Assembly: GCA_016786845.1 (NCBI GenBank)
Contig: JAEUVB010000015.1
Span: 248,001-312,000, forward strand
Source: Chitinophagaceae bacterium
GTDB lineage: Bacteria; Bacteroidota; Bacteroidia; Chitinophagales; Chitinophagaceae
Length of the DNA stretch: 64,000 nt
Reading direction: 5' to 3'
A program made the position numbers and the translations under genes. The first letter of the stretch is position 1. Every line of letters begins with the position of its first letter. Below are positions 16,282-25,184 of the stretch, piece after piece. The notes under the pieces are model-generated. The model had not been told where the DNA came from. It saw only the letters and a program-made list of their open reading frames with translations, and searched no databases.

Positions 16282-16514
16282 TAATTTTTTGTCCGCCATG
16301 CTGCTATACTTTTCCTGTTTTCTTCAATGATGGCGATATCTTAATCGCTATAAACCGGGCCATTCAACAAAAGATGGATGAAGTCATCCTTCTTTGTTTT
16401 AATGGCAGCACTTTTTTCTTCCAGTTCCTTCTTAAGCCTTGCTTTTTGGGATGGTGTCAGCGTTTTCACAATCGTCAAGAGTTGCTGAAAAGGCATTTGT
16501 ATTTTCATTTCCAT
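16281..16514 (-). pseudogene. VapB-like antitoxin with in-frame stop
   Basis: Starting at 16514 the frame encodes a small helical protein (MEMKIQMPFQQLLTIVKTLT, then KARLKKELEE and FIHLLLNGPVYSD). It hits TAA at 16341-16343 after 57 residues. The same frame continues past that stop with DIAIIEENRKSIAAWRTKN before TAA at 16281, which is the natural end seen in this family of Bacteroidota antitoxins. One base change (for example GAA to TAA) explains the break. The toxin that follows is also truncated, so the module is dead, or at most a partial antitoxin is made. Confidence 0.72.
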
Positions 16515-16695
16515 TTTTCAAAGTTATATAATTTGTCTATAAATGAGTCATAAGAATGGCAGCTCATATTACTTCCAAGGTAAGCCGAAATCAAGGAATT
16601 ACTTGCCAGAGAATTAAAGTTATAAAGACAGTGCTGCGGGCATGATATAAAAAGACTCAAGATGATGCGTCATTATCCTGGTTAAATGGGTCACA

Positions 16696-16728
16696 CTTTT
16701 ATTCCTCGCGGGGTGCCGCCCAAATCGA
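16696..16728. repeat. dispersed short repeat, copy 2
   Basis: Second copy of the element at 16161, followed by GC-rich sequence with CCCCGCGGGG and CCCTGCGGAAGGGTT that may form small hairpins. It lies downstream of the T9SS cassette. Confidence 0.6.
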
Positions 16729-16859
16729 AGCACTTCCCCGCGGGGTTTGCTGCTCAGAGCAACCCTGCGGAAGGGTTAAAAGTAAGTTCTTCATTTGCCA
16801 TATTTGTTATTTCCATAAATATACAACTTCAATATGATTCCATATATCTTTCTCCTCCA

Positions 16860-18392
16860 TCATTTCTTCAAAAACTTCCTCACTTCTTCCTTTCCATCCA
16901 CCTTCAACTTAAGCATATACAATGCCCTTGGCAAACCACTCACATCAAGGCTGAATTGCTGTTGTCCTTGGGCTATCGTATGTTTAAAGATCACATTGCC
17001 TAGTAAATCATACACATTCAATTCCGTGGCTTGATTATTTATTGGCCATTCTATATGTAGCACATCATTCGCGGGGTTAGGGTAAATATTGATAGCATTG
17101 ATTTCCGGAAGTTTGTTCAGCGTATCGCAGGCGCTTCCTTTCAATGCACCGAGGCCATAGTTGGGCATATTGGGGGGTATCATCAGATTTGTATAGGGCT
17201 GTGATAGTGCGCCATTGCCTCTGCCTTTGAAATTACAACCTGTTCCTCTCACATTCGGCTGATCTATGAAAGACATGCTCTTGTTTGTGCCATTGGTATT
17301 TCCCACGTACATTTTACCATTGGGTGCGAGATAAGTGGAATAGTATTCAGGGAAATAAGCCAATAGGGTATCCGGACCTGTGATGTGTATTAAGCTTGAA
17401 GTACTAGTATCGGCTAAATCACATTGCCAAATATTACCAGCAGTAATCAGATATAAGAGTTTGCTGTCTTCCGAAAAGCAGGCAGATACCGACCAATCAT
17501 GATAGGTAGTATCGTAGGAGGGCTGCTGATAAAAATGGTAATCAGTAAATAATCCGGTACATCTGTCAAACCGATAAACGAATACACCTTTATAGGCCGC
17601 TTCAGTACTCGCATACCAATTTCCATCAGGGCTGAAAGCACTATGCCCCTGTATACCATAAATCTTATTCGTTTTAATAAAGGTATCCATGGGGAAATTA
17701 CTATAGTTTGTAAAAGGCCCTAAGATGGTATCGGGTTGTACTAGAAAAGTATAAAATATCTGTTCAGTAACATGCGGTTTTACCAACCACCAGTCTCTAC
17801 CATTGGCATGTCTCACAGCCGTCATTCGGTTATGACTCAGCCGGGCATCTTGCATCAATATATTGTTCTTACTCAATACCTTACCAGCTCCTCCATTGGC
17901 ATCCATATCCACAATATGATCGGTTAGTACATCAAAGCGAAAATCAATCCCTGACTTAGCCTCATCAAATACTGGATCACTCATACCGGCTGTAAATACA
18001 TAATAGGTATTTCCTTTTTTAGGGAGGATAATGCTCATTTGGTTGAAGAAGCCGTCATGATTATAATAGTCTTCGAGCTTATAACCGAATGGGCTATTTA
18101 TAGAATCCCACCCCTCAATTCCATAACCTGATTTATTATAAAGTATAAAACCGTTGCAAGAAAATGAAACCAACCCATTTGTATCGCAAATGTTCGACCC
18201 TCCAAATGTAAATAGGGGATAAGGTGTCTGTTGAATTGCATTTTGAAATGTATCAACAATTAAATTGTTATTGTTAAAATCAAAGGTTACAGCTTTAAAG
18301 TAACCACAAACCCAAACTTTGCTTCTATTATACTCCTGACAAAATCCATATTCAGAATAAAACAAGAGTATACTGAATAGTATTACTCTCAT
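16860..18392 (-). CDS. T9SS-sorted beta-propeller-like protein, cassette copy B second gene
   Basis: A 510-aa secreted protein: signal peptide (MRVILFSILLFYSEYGFCQ), a body with repeated motifs typical of Bacteroidota propeller-like surface proteins (NICDTNGLVSFSCNG, VDMDANGGAGKVLSKN, TAVRHANGRDWWLVKP, SAFSPDGNWYAS), and a T9SS type A sorting domain (about 430-510: INIYPNPANDVLHIEW, VYDLLGNVIF, ending in VRKFLKK). Its start codon overlaps the stop of the giant upstream gene (ATGA), so the two are translationally coupled. It is a paralogue of the 506-aa protein at 25185-26705. Function unknown; probably exported to the cell surface or medium. Confidence 0.88.
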   Translation of the reverse strand: MRVILFSILLFYSEYGFCQEYNRSKVWVCGYFKAVTFDFNNNNLIVDTFQNAIQQTPYPLFTFGGSNICDTNGLVSFSCNGFILYNKSGYGIEGWDSINSPFGYKLEDYYNHDGFFNQMSIILPKKGNTYYVFTAGMSDPVFDEAKSGIDFRFDVLTDHIVDMDANGGAGKVLSKNNILMQDARLSHNRMTAVRHANGRDWWLVKPHVTEQIFYTFLVQPDTILGPFTNYSNFPMDTFIKTNKIYGIQGHSAFSPDGNWYASTEAAYKGVFVYRFDRCTGLFTDYHFYQQPSYDTTYHDWSVSACFSEDSKLLYLITAGNIWQCDLADTSTSSLIHITGPDTLLAYFPEYYSTYLAPNGKMYVGNTNGTNKSMSFIDQPNVRGTGCNFKGRGNGALSQPYTNLMIPPNMPNYGLGALKGSACDTLNKLPEINAINIYPNPANDVLHIEWPINNQATELNVYDLLGNVIFKHTIAQGQQQFSLDVSGLPRALYMLKLKVDGKEEVRKFLKK

Positions 18393-21300
18393 TCAATAAT
18401 CAGTTTTCCTGTATTTGTATTTATATTGTTGACTAAGTATTTATAAGTATAAATGCCTGGTATCAAATCGGAGACACTAAATGTTACTTTATTAATTCTA
18501 TGATTCAAATTAATACTCTTAGCATTATTACCGAGTACGCTAAACAATTGAAATACTCCAGTTTCATTTTCATTTAAGTGATATTCAATTGTGACAATAT
18601 CATCCGCGGGGTTAGGAAAAACTTTAATTTTTTCCAGATTAAATCCCCTTCGCTTGTTTATTTGATTACTACCCAAAAGAAGTTGATTTTCCTCAAAATA
18701 TCTACTATTACCACCTTTGTATAGACCGATAGTATTACATATTTCCAAATCATCGTAATAAGTTGAGGGTAGGAACATTGCGTATAAATCTCTGGCCTTA
18801 TATACTGCATCGCCATCAATATAAGGGCACGAGGAGGCCAAATCATGTACCCCTTCTATTCGTTCCTCATTTAATATTCCTAATCCAAATTCTAGATAAT
18901 CTAAGTATTCGGAATTCATCCACTTCTCATTTGCCGCAAACAAGCAAGAATCATCAATTGCGGCATTGACATCCCGGGCATCAGCAAGTGCCATATTCCA
19001 AGCCGTGTTATCAGCCATTAGTGAAGAATCACTTAATAAGCCAATTGCGCGATCTGCTTGGTAGATTTGTTCCAATACACCCTGATGATGCTCGTAATAA
19101 TAATTATTTAAAATAGTGTCATTTAGCCGAATAGTGCTATCTCGACTCAGCCATTTATACAACATCATATTGTCGAACCAACGCCCTCCTTCTTCATACT
19201 CGATATAGGCAATGCTATCTTGCGCTATTCTTCTTGCCCTATCTGTAGATGTACTAGTGCTTGATTGACTACAATCTGCAACATCATTAAAAGTACTTGG
19301 ATTGGATACGGCATACCAACATCCGCTCGTATTGGATGTGCTTTCAGCTGGATCTAAGTTTGAATTTTGGGTTACAATTTTATCAGGCAAGGCACTAGAA
19401 CATAAACTAATCCTATGAACCCTACCTAAACCATGTGCTCCATTAAATTGATTATTGCAATCATAAATGGAAAAATTAGGGTCATCGGAACCAATATCCC
19501 CCAAGGTCCCCTCCACACTCAAATGCCTAAACAGCAAACATGCGCTATTGCTGATAAACTCATTATTCTGCAGTCTATCATAATACCCCATATCATTATT
19601 ACCTACGGTATAAATCCCAAACTGTGTAAAATTGACATCATTACAGTTTATTTCACTTCTGTCATTGCGGTGCATATAGATGCCGGTTATTCTTCGGTTG
19701 TTCAATGCTGTACTATTGTTTTGTCCAGCAATGGTATTGGAATATAAAAAGGTATTATTGTTGTACGAAAGATAAATGCCATGCATATTGGGTACTACGG
19801 TTTGAGAAGGGATATTTTGGGTATTGCTAAAATTGATGGAATTATATTTCATGGCATCATCCTTGCCGCCATAAAGACTAATGCCTTGTGCATAATCGGT
19901 GTTCGGAATGTGGATGGTGTTTGCATTTGCTTCTGTAATGCCTGTACTGTTTTTATTGTAGTATGAACTTCTAATACCTCCACTGTATCCAAATACATAT
20001 TCCGTGGAGGGGAAAGTGTTGAGCGTAATGGTATTGCCAATGGCCTGAAACCCATTGCTAAAGGCACCTCCACTTTCGTTGCCCGATTTGCTGATACCCA
20101 CCATTACGCCATCTAATATATTGTCTTTAGCAATAAAGTTTTTTCCATCACACTGATTAAACAAGATGCCCGCATCGGTATTCTCACTATGGTTGCGATA
20201 CACATAACCTGATATGGCATTCAAGATAACAGCTTTGTTGCAATGGTTGAAGTTAATAAGATTGCTATTGGATGTATTGCCATCCAATACCACCATCATA
20301 TTGTACAAGCGGTTAATATTATCGCCATAGATGGCACAACCTTTACTGGTATTGAATATATTCCATGTTGCGGAGGGTTGATCCCAAAGATGATAACCGC
20401 CTTCTATATGATCGAATTTATTGTAGTATAGACTTACGATAGAAGGGGTGCTACCGGCTGCTGCTGTACCCTTTACATAAATGCCATTTTGAATATTGCT
20501 AAATGTATTACCCGAAGTAGCACTACTACTATTGCCTATGCTTACAGATTGACAATTTTCCAAAATGATTCCATGAGCACCCAGTACCAAGGAAGTCCAT
20601 GGATTGATCAACCCTGTTTGTTTAGCAAAAGTGCATTGCTCTACGATACCCGTATAGGTCGAAGGCAGATTCTTAAGTTGTATCCCATTAAGATTATCAT
20701 AAAAGTAGGAATCATTGGCATTCAATTTAGCTTGAGCACTAACTACTATACCATTTTCCATGTCTTTTATCGTACAATCCTCAAGTTCCACTTCCGCCCC
20801 CGCACCACTTGCATAGATCCCATCCCACATATCACTGCATGCGGCGCTTAATGTACATGTAGTGAGTGATAACAGTTGACCACTATTCACCTCTATTTTC
20901 GCATTCGGTGTAAAGCGCAAAGTTATATTGGATGCTATTTGATTGTTGTCAATAGTATAGAGCCCATTGATATAATGCGTTGTAGCCAAGGAGAGTGGCT
21001 CTACGCTGGAAATCGCATTGTTATTGATCAGGTTGACATTATTGTCCTTTACAAGAGCTGCATTACAACAAAAGTCATTATGTACCCTTTCCACACTCAC
21101 TGTAGCACTACACCCATTGTCATCGGTAACAGTGATCGTATATATACCTACTAAATCCATATTACTGATAGCACCTAAGGCATTAATGACGGACAAATTG
21201 CCAGCCGGTCCGGCAATGGTAAAGTTATAAGGAATAGTGCCACCCGTTGCCACAACCAGATCGGTGGCACAGGTTCTGAGATTGCCGTTTTGCATCGCAA

Positions 21301-24300
21301 GGGTTAAAGTTTGTGGTTGGCTGATGGTGATGGTTGTACTACTACTTTGATTGCAATTGTCGGTAGCAGTAACGGTATAAGTCCCAACAGAGACACTATA
21401 AGGCGAGGTAACCGTCAAACCATTTACTTTCACCGATACAGACGCTGCGGTACTCGTGGTTGTGAAAATAATTTGTCCGGTCGCGCCATTACAACTTGCA
21501 TTGTTGGTACTTACATTCAGGATTGGTGGCAATGGTGCTAAAATGGAAATCGTACTAGTTACTGTACATCCATTAGCATCTGCAGCTTTAACAGTATAAG
21601 TACCTGGGACCAAATTTGAAATTTGATTATTGCTTGATGGATTTGTAATACCTGGTATATTAAAGAGAATAGTTCCGGTTCCTCCATTTGCTGTAGCATT
21701 TATGATACCATTGCTTACTCCCGGACAAGTTGCATTTGTTGCGGTCAAACTAGACAATACCAGCAAAGGAGGCTCCGCTAAAAAAGTAGTGATGTTTGTG
21801 GTACAGTTGGATTGATCGATCGCTGTGATTGTGTAACTACCCGTAGGAAGAGAATTAAAAACTCCAGTAGAGTTGGTTAGCAGAGTGGATCCATTATCTA
21901 GTGTATAGGTATAAACCATAGCCCCTCCCGTCGCTTGAACGGTAATACTTCCATTGCTCCCACCATTGCATGAAGGCATGCTACTGGAAGTGACCTGAAC
22001 AGATATTCCTGCCGGAGAAAAGGTGATACTGCTGCTTAGGCTACAAGATTTTGCATCTGTGGCTATAACGGTATATGTACCGACTGATAAGCCTGTAAAA
22101 AAACCTGAAGAATTTGTCACATTCCCAGGTAATAATGTGTATTGAATGCTTCCCGTACCTCCCGTCGCTTGCATAGATAAATTGCACAAATTGCTAGTAC
22201 AGGGGTACATCATCAATGGATTTGAGAAAGTCAATTGAGGCGGGTTTGATAAGATAAAAGTATATGTAAACGTACAAGAAGCTCCATCCGAAGCACTCAC
22301 GGTATAAGTATTTGCCGCTAAATTATCATATACGCCAGTTGAATTGGTCACATTCCCGGGCATCAGGTTAAAAGTAAATACGTTAGACCCTCCTATGATA
22401 CCAATATCTACTTTGCCATTATTTCCACCATAACAAGAAATTTGAGTCAGAACAGAGTGTGCCATATGGGGTTCCGTAATGGAAAATACTGTACCGCCAC
22501 ATCCACTACTATTGGATGCTGTAACACTATACGTTCCGGGTGCTAAATTCGATATGAATGGGTTGCTAGAAGTTGTAGAAGGCAGCAAGGTATAAGTATT
22601 TCCTGAGCCGGAAGGTGATGTGAAGAGTATACTGCCATCATTGGCATTTGGACAAGAAGCATGGGTAATCACAGTGGTAATAGTAATAGGTGTAAAACTA
22701 TTGCCCAAGGTGACGATGGTGCTTGCAGGACTACAGTTATTATAATCGCTGACTGTAATGGTATAAGTATTAGCAGCCAAATTAGAAAAAATACCATTGT
22801 TATTCTGAACACCGCCCGGCATGATTGTAAACAATAAAGGATTCGTACCGCCGGTAGCGCTTGCATTTATGCTTCCCGTAGGCACGCCCGCACACCCATT
22901 ATTCGTGGAGGAAACACTAGTGATGCTTACTGGTGTAGGAGCGGTAATCGTATATGTATTGGTATGGGTGTTAACGCCATTATTGTCCGTAGAAGTAACC
23001 GTATAGGTAGCACTACTTAATCCCGTAAAATATCCGGAAGTACTGCTTACATTTCCGGGGTTCAAAATAAAATTTACATTTCCATTAAAGTAATCGTGAA
23101 TACTTCCGTCTTGAGCACCGATACAAGTTTCATTGGTAAACCATTGATTCAAGGTATTGTTTGCGCAATTACTGATTGCAACAGTTGTAGAGCTGCAATT
23201 ATCAATATATAAATCATTAGGTATTGAAAAATTTGTATTCGTACTATTGATATCATGTAAATCGTTACAAGCAACACCCGCGGTATTGACTAAATTGGCC
23301 CCACCACTGATTTCCAGAAATGAAAAATAGTCCCCTGAAATGGTATTATCGTTAAAAGAAGAAAAATAATTTCCGGAAGGAAGTCCTAAAGTTCTAAGTG
23401 TTCTAACTTGACAGGGGTTGTTGCTACACGCACCAGTAGTGATTATTCTATTACAATTAAAATTGAAATCAGTAATTTTATTCAATCCAAATAAGGCTTG
23501 AAAAGTATTCGTATTATATATTCCAGATATCAACCAATTTGAATAATCATCACATTCCACTTGTAAAGTATTATGAGAGAATTCAGATCCATTCAAAGCA
23601 GTACTATTTGGCGATGGGGTATTTTGATCAAATAGCACCAATGGGTTTGATTGCAACCCATAAATCGTTTTCGGTTGAGGAGAAGCGCCGGGTTGATTGT
23701 TATAGGATGGCGCATTCAAAGTACTGAAAAAATTGTAATTGCATGTTGTAGGAATAGACAAATTATGATCGGTTGTAAATATCATTCCCATGAATGTCCC
23801 AACCAATCTGTTACCTATTATTTCATGTTTACCTACAGCTAGCTCTATATGTATATCTCTATCGTATCCCGATACATAATTATGTTGAATAGTTATGTTA
23901 TCATCCCTTTGAAACGTAAGTCCGGCTTCACTAAATTGTCCGGTTGGAGGCACCCCAAATTTTGTAGCTTCTATGTTGTTTTCTACATAATTTAGTTGAC
24001 ACGTTACATCTTTGAGTCCATTGATCGATATACCTTGCCCATAATTATCAATGTAAGTATTGAGGCCCCAACTATTCAACACGATATTTTCATTTACTTC
24101 AGATGCCGAATTATTCAAGGCTGTGCCATCGGTAGCCGACCAGTAATAACCATTCTGAATTTCTATCCCATCGCCATATACTTCTTGCACAATATTATTG
24201 TCGATATAGAAATGCTTAAAGTTAGTGGCTTGAATGCCTGTAAAACCCTGAAGGTCATTAAAAAAAGGATTGTTTCCGCTAGAGTAGGGTGGATTGTTTC

Positions 24301-25024
24301 CTTTTACTTTAATACCCATAATATTAATGGTGTTTTCTACTGCAGGTGAAATAGTGAATGGCATTTCTCCATTAACCCAAATGAAAGCTGGATTTTTTTT
24401 ATAAGTCCAATTATCTTGACTATTTGGCGGAAAACCTTGTTTAACCTCAGCAATATTTTCCCCGCCAACCGTATTCCAATAAATTGTCGGAAAATCTATA
24501 GGAAAGGTATTCGAAGTGCCTATTTTGATAAATTCGTCACTTGCCGGATTATAGTTACAAACCAAGTCAGTCCGTGGTATATTAGCATTTATAATAATCG
24601 TAATTTTTGTAGTAGGTAATTGGTCATAACCAATCAAATTAAAAGTAATACCACCTACGGGTAAGGTAAGTGTGTTGAGATCAAAAAATATTTCTTTATG
24701 AATTTCATACTCTCGTTTGGGAAATACCAATGTAAATACCGTTTGATTGTTATTGCTAATTTGGTTTTGTATATCATTTTTTAAATAGGTAATATATCCG
24801 GTAGAAATTGTAGGGACACCTATTAAGTAATCTGTTACATCATTCCCTATAGTGGGTATATCTTCAGTACTACCTGTATTATTCGGATAAAATCGTACGT
24901 CGTAAACAACGCCCCAGCCATTGGTTAGAATCTTGGCCACCACGGTAGGTATAAATGTCATGAAAATGAATAAATAAATGATTGTGCATCTAAATGTGTG
25001 TGCGTAAAATTTAGCTTGTCTCAT
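18389..25024 (-). CDS. giant T9SS beta-helix protein with SprB-like repeats, cassette copy B first gene
   Basis: A 2211-aa secreted protein. An N-terminal hydrophobic export segment is followed by a right-handed parallel beta-helix region (about 200-620, many short N-rich turns such as HNYVSGYDRDIHIELAVGKH). Then come about nine SprB-like repeats of 75-85 residues (about 630-1318; motifs CNGGSNGSITVQATGG and GSYTITAIDQSNC). A second beta-helix region (about 1380-1800) follows, then a helical segment and a T9SS type A sorting domain (KVFPNPADDIVTIEY, ending TGKLIIE). SprB-type repeats occur in gliding adhesins. Its paralogue at 26708-31372 lacks the SprB block. Adhesion or matrix interaction is plausible; no substrate can be named. 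Confidence 0.9.
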   Translation of the reverse strand: MRQAKFYAHTFRCTIIYLFIFMTFIPTVVAKILTNGWGVVYDVRFYPNNTGSTEDIPTIGNDVTDYLIGVPTISTGYITYLKNDIQNQISNNNQTVFTLVFPKREYEIHKEIFFDLNTLTLPVGGITFNLIGYDQLPTTKITIIINANIPRTDLVCNYNPASDEFIKIGTSNTFPIDFPTIYWNTVGGENIAEVKQGFPPNSQDNWTYKKNPAFIWVNGEMPFTISPAVENTINIMGIKVKGNNPPYSSGNNPFFNDLQGFTGIQATNFKHFYIDNNIVQEVYGDGIEIQNGYYWSATDGTALNNSASEVNENIVLNSWGLNTYIDNYGQGISINGLKDVTCQLNYVENNIEATKFGVPPTGQFSEAGLTFQRDDNITIQHNYVSGYDRDIHIELAVGKHEIIGNRLVGTFMGMIFTTDHNLSIPTTCNYNFFSTLNAPSYNNQPGASPQPKTIYGLQSNPLVLFDQNTPSPNSTALNGSEFSHNTLQVECDDYSNWLISGIYNTNTFQALFGLNKITDFNFNCNRIITTGACSNNPCQVRTLRTLGLPSGNYFSSFNDNTISGDYFSFLEISGGANLVNTAGVACNDLHDINSTNTNFSIPNDLYIDNCSSTTVAISNCANNTLNQWFTNETCIGAQDGSIHDYFNGNVNFILNPGNVSSTSGYFTGLSSATYTVTSTDNNGVNTHTNTYTITAPTPVSITSVSSTNNGCAGVPTGSINASATGGTNPLLFTIMPGGVQNNNGIFSNLAANTYTITVSDYNNCSPASTIVTLGNSFTPITITTVITHASCPNANDGSILFTSPSGSGNTYTLLPSTTSSNPFISNLAPGTYSVTASNSSGCGGTVFSITEPHMAHSVLTQISCYGGNNGKVDIGIIGGSNVFTFNLMPGNVTNSTGVYDNLAANTYTVSASDGASCTFTYTFILSNPPQLTFSNPLMMYPCTSNLCNLSMQATGGTGSIQYTLLPGNVTNSSGFFTGLSVGTYTVIATDAKSCSLSSSITFSPAGISVQVTSSSMPSCNGGSNGSITVQATGGAMVYTYTLDNGSTLLTNSTGVFNSLPTGSYTITAIDQSNCTTNITTFLAEPPLLVLSSLTATNATCPGVSNGIINATANGGTGTILFNIPGITNPSSNNQISNLVPGTYTVKAADANGCTVTSTISILAPLPPILNVSTNNASCNGATGQIIFTTTSTAASVSVKVNGLTVTSPYSVSVGTYTVTATDNCNQSSSTTITISQPQTLTLAMQNGNLRTCATDLVVATGGTIPYNFTIAGPAGNLSVINALGAISNMDLVGIYTITVTDDNGCSATVSVERVHNDFCCNAALVKDNNVNLINNNAISSVEPLSLATTHYINGLYTIDNNQIASNITLRFTPNAKIEVNSGQLLSLTTCTLSAACSDMWDGIYASGAGAEVELEDCTIKDMENGIVVSAQAKLNANDSYFYDNLNGIQLKNLPSTYTGIVEQCTFAKQTGLINPWTSLVLGAHGIILENCQSVSIGNSSSATSGNTFSNIQNGIYVKGTAAAGSTPSIVSLYYNKFDHIEGGYHLWDQPSATWNIFNTSKGCAIYGDNINRLYNMMVVLDGNTSNSNLINFNHCNKAVILNAISGYVYRNHSENTDAGILFNQCDGKNFIAKDNILDGVMVGISKSGNESGGAFSNGFQAIGNTITLNTFPSTEYVFGYSGGIRSSYYNKNSTGITEANANTIHIPNTDYAQGISLYGGKDDAMKYNSINFSNTQNIPSQTVVPNMHGIYLSYNNNTFLYSNTIAGQNNSTALNNRRITGIYMHRNDRSEINCNDVNFTQFGIYTVGNNDMGYYDRLQNNEFISNSACLLFRHLSVEGTLGDIGSDDPNFSIYDCNNQFNGAHGLGRVHRISLCSSALPDKIVTQNSNLDPAESTSNTSGCWYAVSNPSTFNDVADCSQSSTSTSTDRARRIAQDSIAYIEYEEGGRWFDNMMLYKWLSRDSTIRLNDTILNNYYYEHHQGVLEQIYQADRAIGLLSDSSLMADNTAWNMALADARDVNAAIDDSCLFAANEKWMNSEYLDYLEFGLGILNEERIEGVHDLASSCPYIDGDAVYKARDLYAMFLPSTYYDDLEICNTIGLYKGGNSRYFEENQLLLGSNQINKRRGFNLEKIKVFPNPADDIVTIEYHLNENETGVFQLFSVLGNNAKSINLNHRINKVTFSVSDLIPGIYTYKYLVNNINTNTGKLIIE
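21070..23140 (-). repeat. block of about nine SprB-like protein repeats within the giant gene
   Basis: Coding repeats beginning with a Cys-x-G-x-x-[DN]-G-[ST]-I type motif (CIGAQDGSI, CAGVPTGSI, CPNANDGSI, CYGGNNGKV, CTSNLCNLS, CNGGSNGSI, CPGVSNGII, CNGATGQII, CATDLVVA) with a central ATGG and a closing G-x-Y-T-[VI]-x-[AV]-x-D. The block is absent from the paralogue at 26708-31372. The last repeat types are more diverged. Confidence 0.8.
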
Positions 25025-25044
25025 ATCGATTTGGTTTTAGGTAA

Positions 25045-25071
25045 TATAAAGATATAATATATTATTTGGAA
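25045..25071 (-). promoter_or_regulatory. conserved leader/promoter of cassette copy B
   Basis: 27 bases here are identical to 31393-31419, at the same distance (about 20 bases) from the start codon of the paralogous gene. They contain the palindrome ATAATATATTAT and, on the coding strand, TATCTTTA, one mismatch from the TAnnTTTG -7 motif. Conservation between copies in otherwise diverged DNA suggests a promoter or operator. Confidence 0.55.
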
Positions 25072-25184
25072 TATTTTCGTCCTTGCAGTCTCACGCCTCG
25101 TGGACTCTGCGTATAGTTTGGTAAACTCTCCATCATTTTCCATATTTGGTTTTAACATAACTATACATCGTCTTTCGTGAACAA

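Larger units (their letters stand above)
15935..16860. other. repeat-rich intergenic region with decayed toxin-antitoxin genes
   Basis: Apart from the VapBC remnants at 16162-16514, this stretch holds a pyrimidine-rich segment (about 16010-16100), a short repeat present twice (16161 and 16696), and AT-rich sequence. The forward open frame at 16176-16553 is the mirror of the decayed antitoxin and is not a gene. Confidence 0.6.

Noticed and set aside
16176..16553. Forward 125-codon open frame
   Set aside because: It is the mirror of the antitoxin frame on the other strand and has no sensible composition or start context.
19433..24619. Several plus-strand open frames of 60-120 codons opposite the giant T9SS gene
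   Set aside because: All lie antisense to a clearly coding frame with strong protein features.
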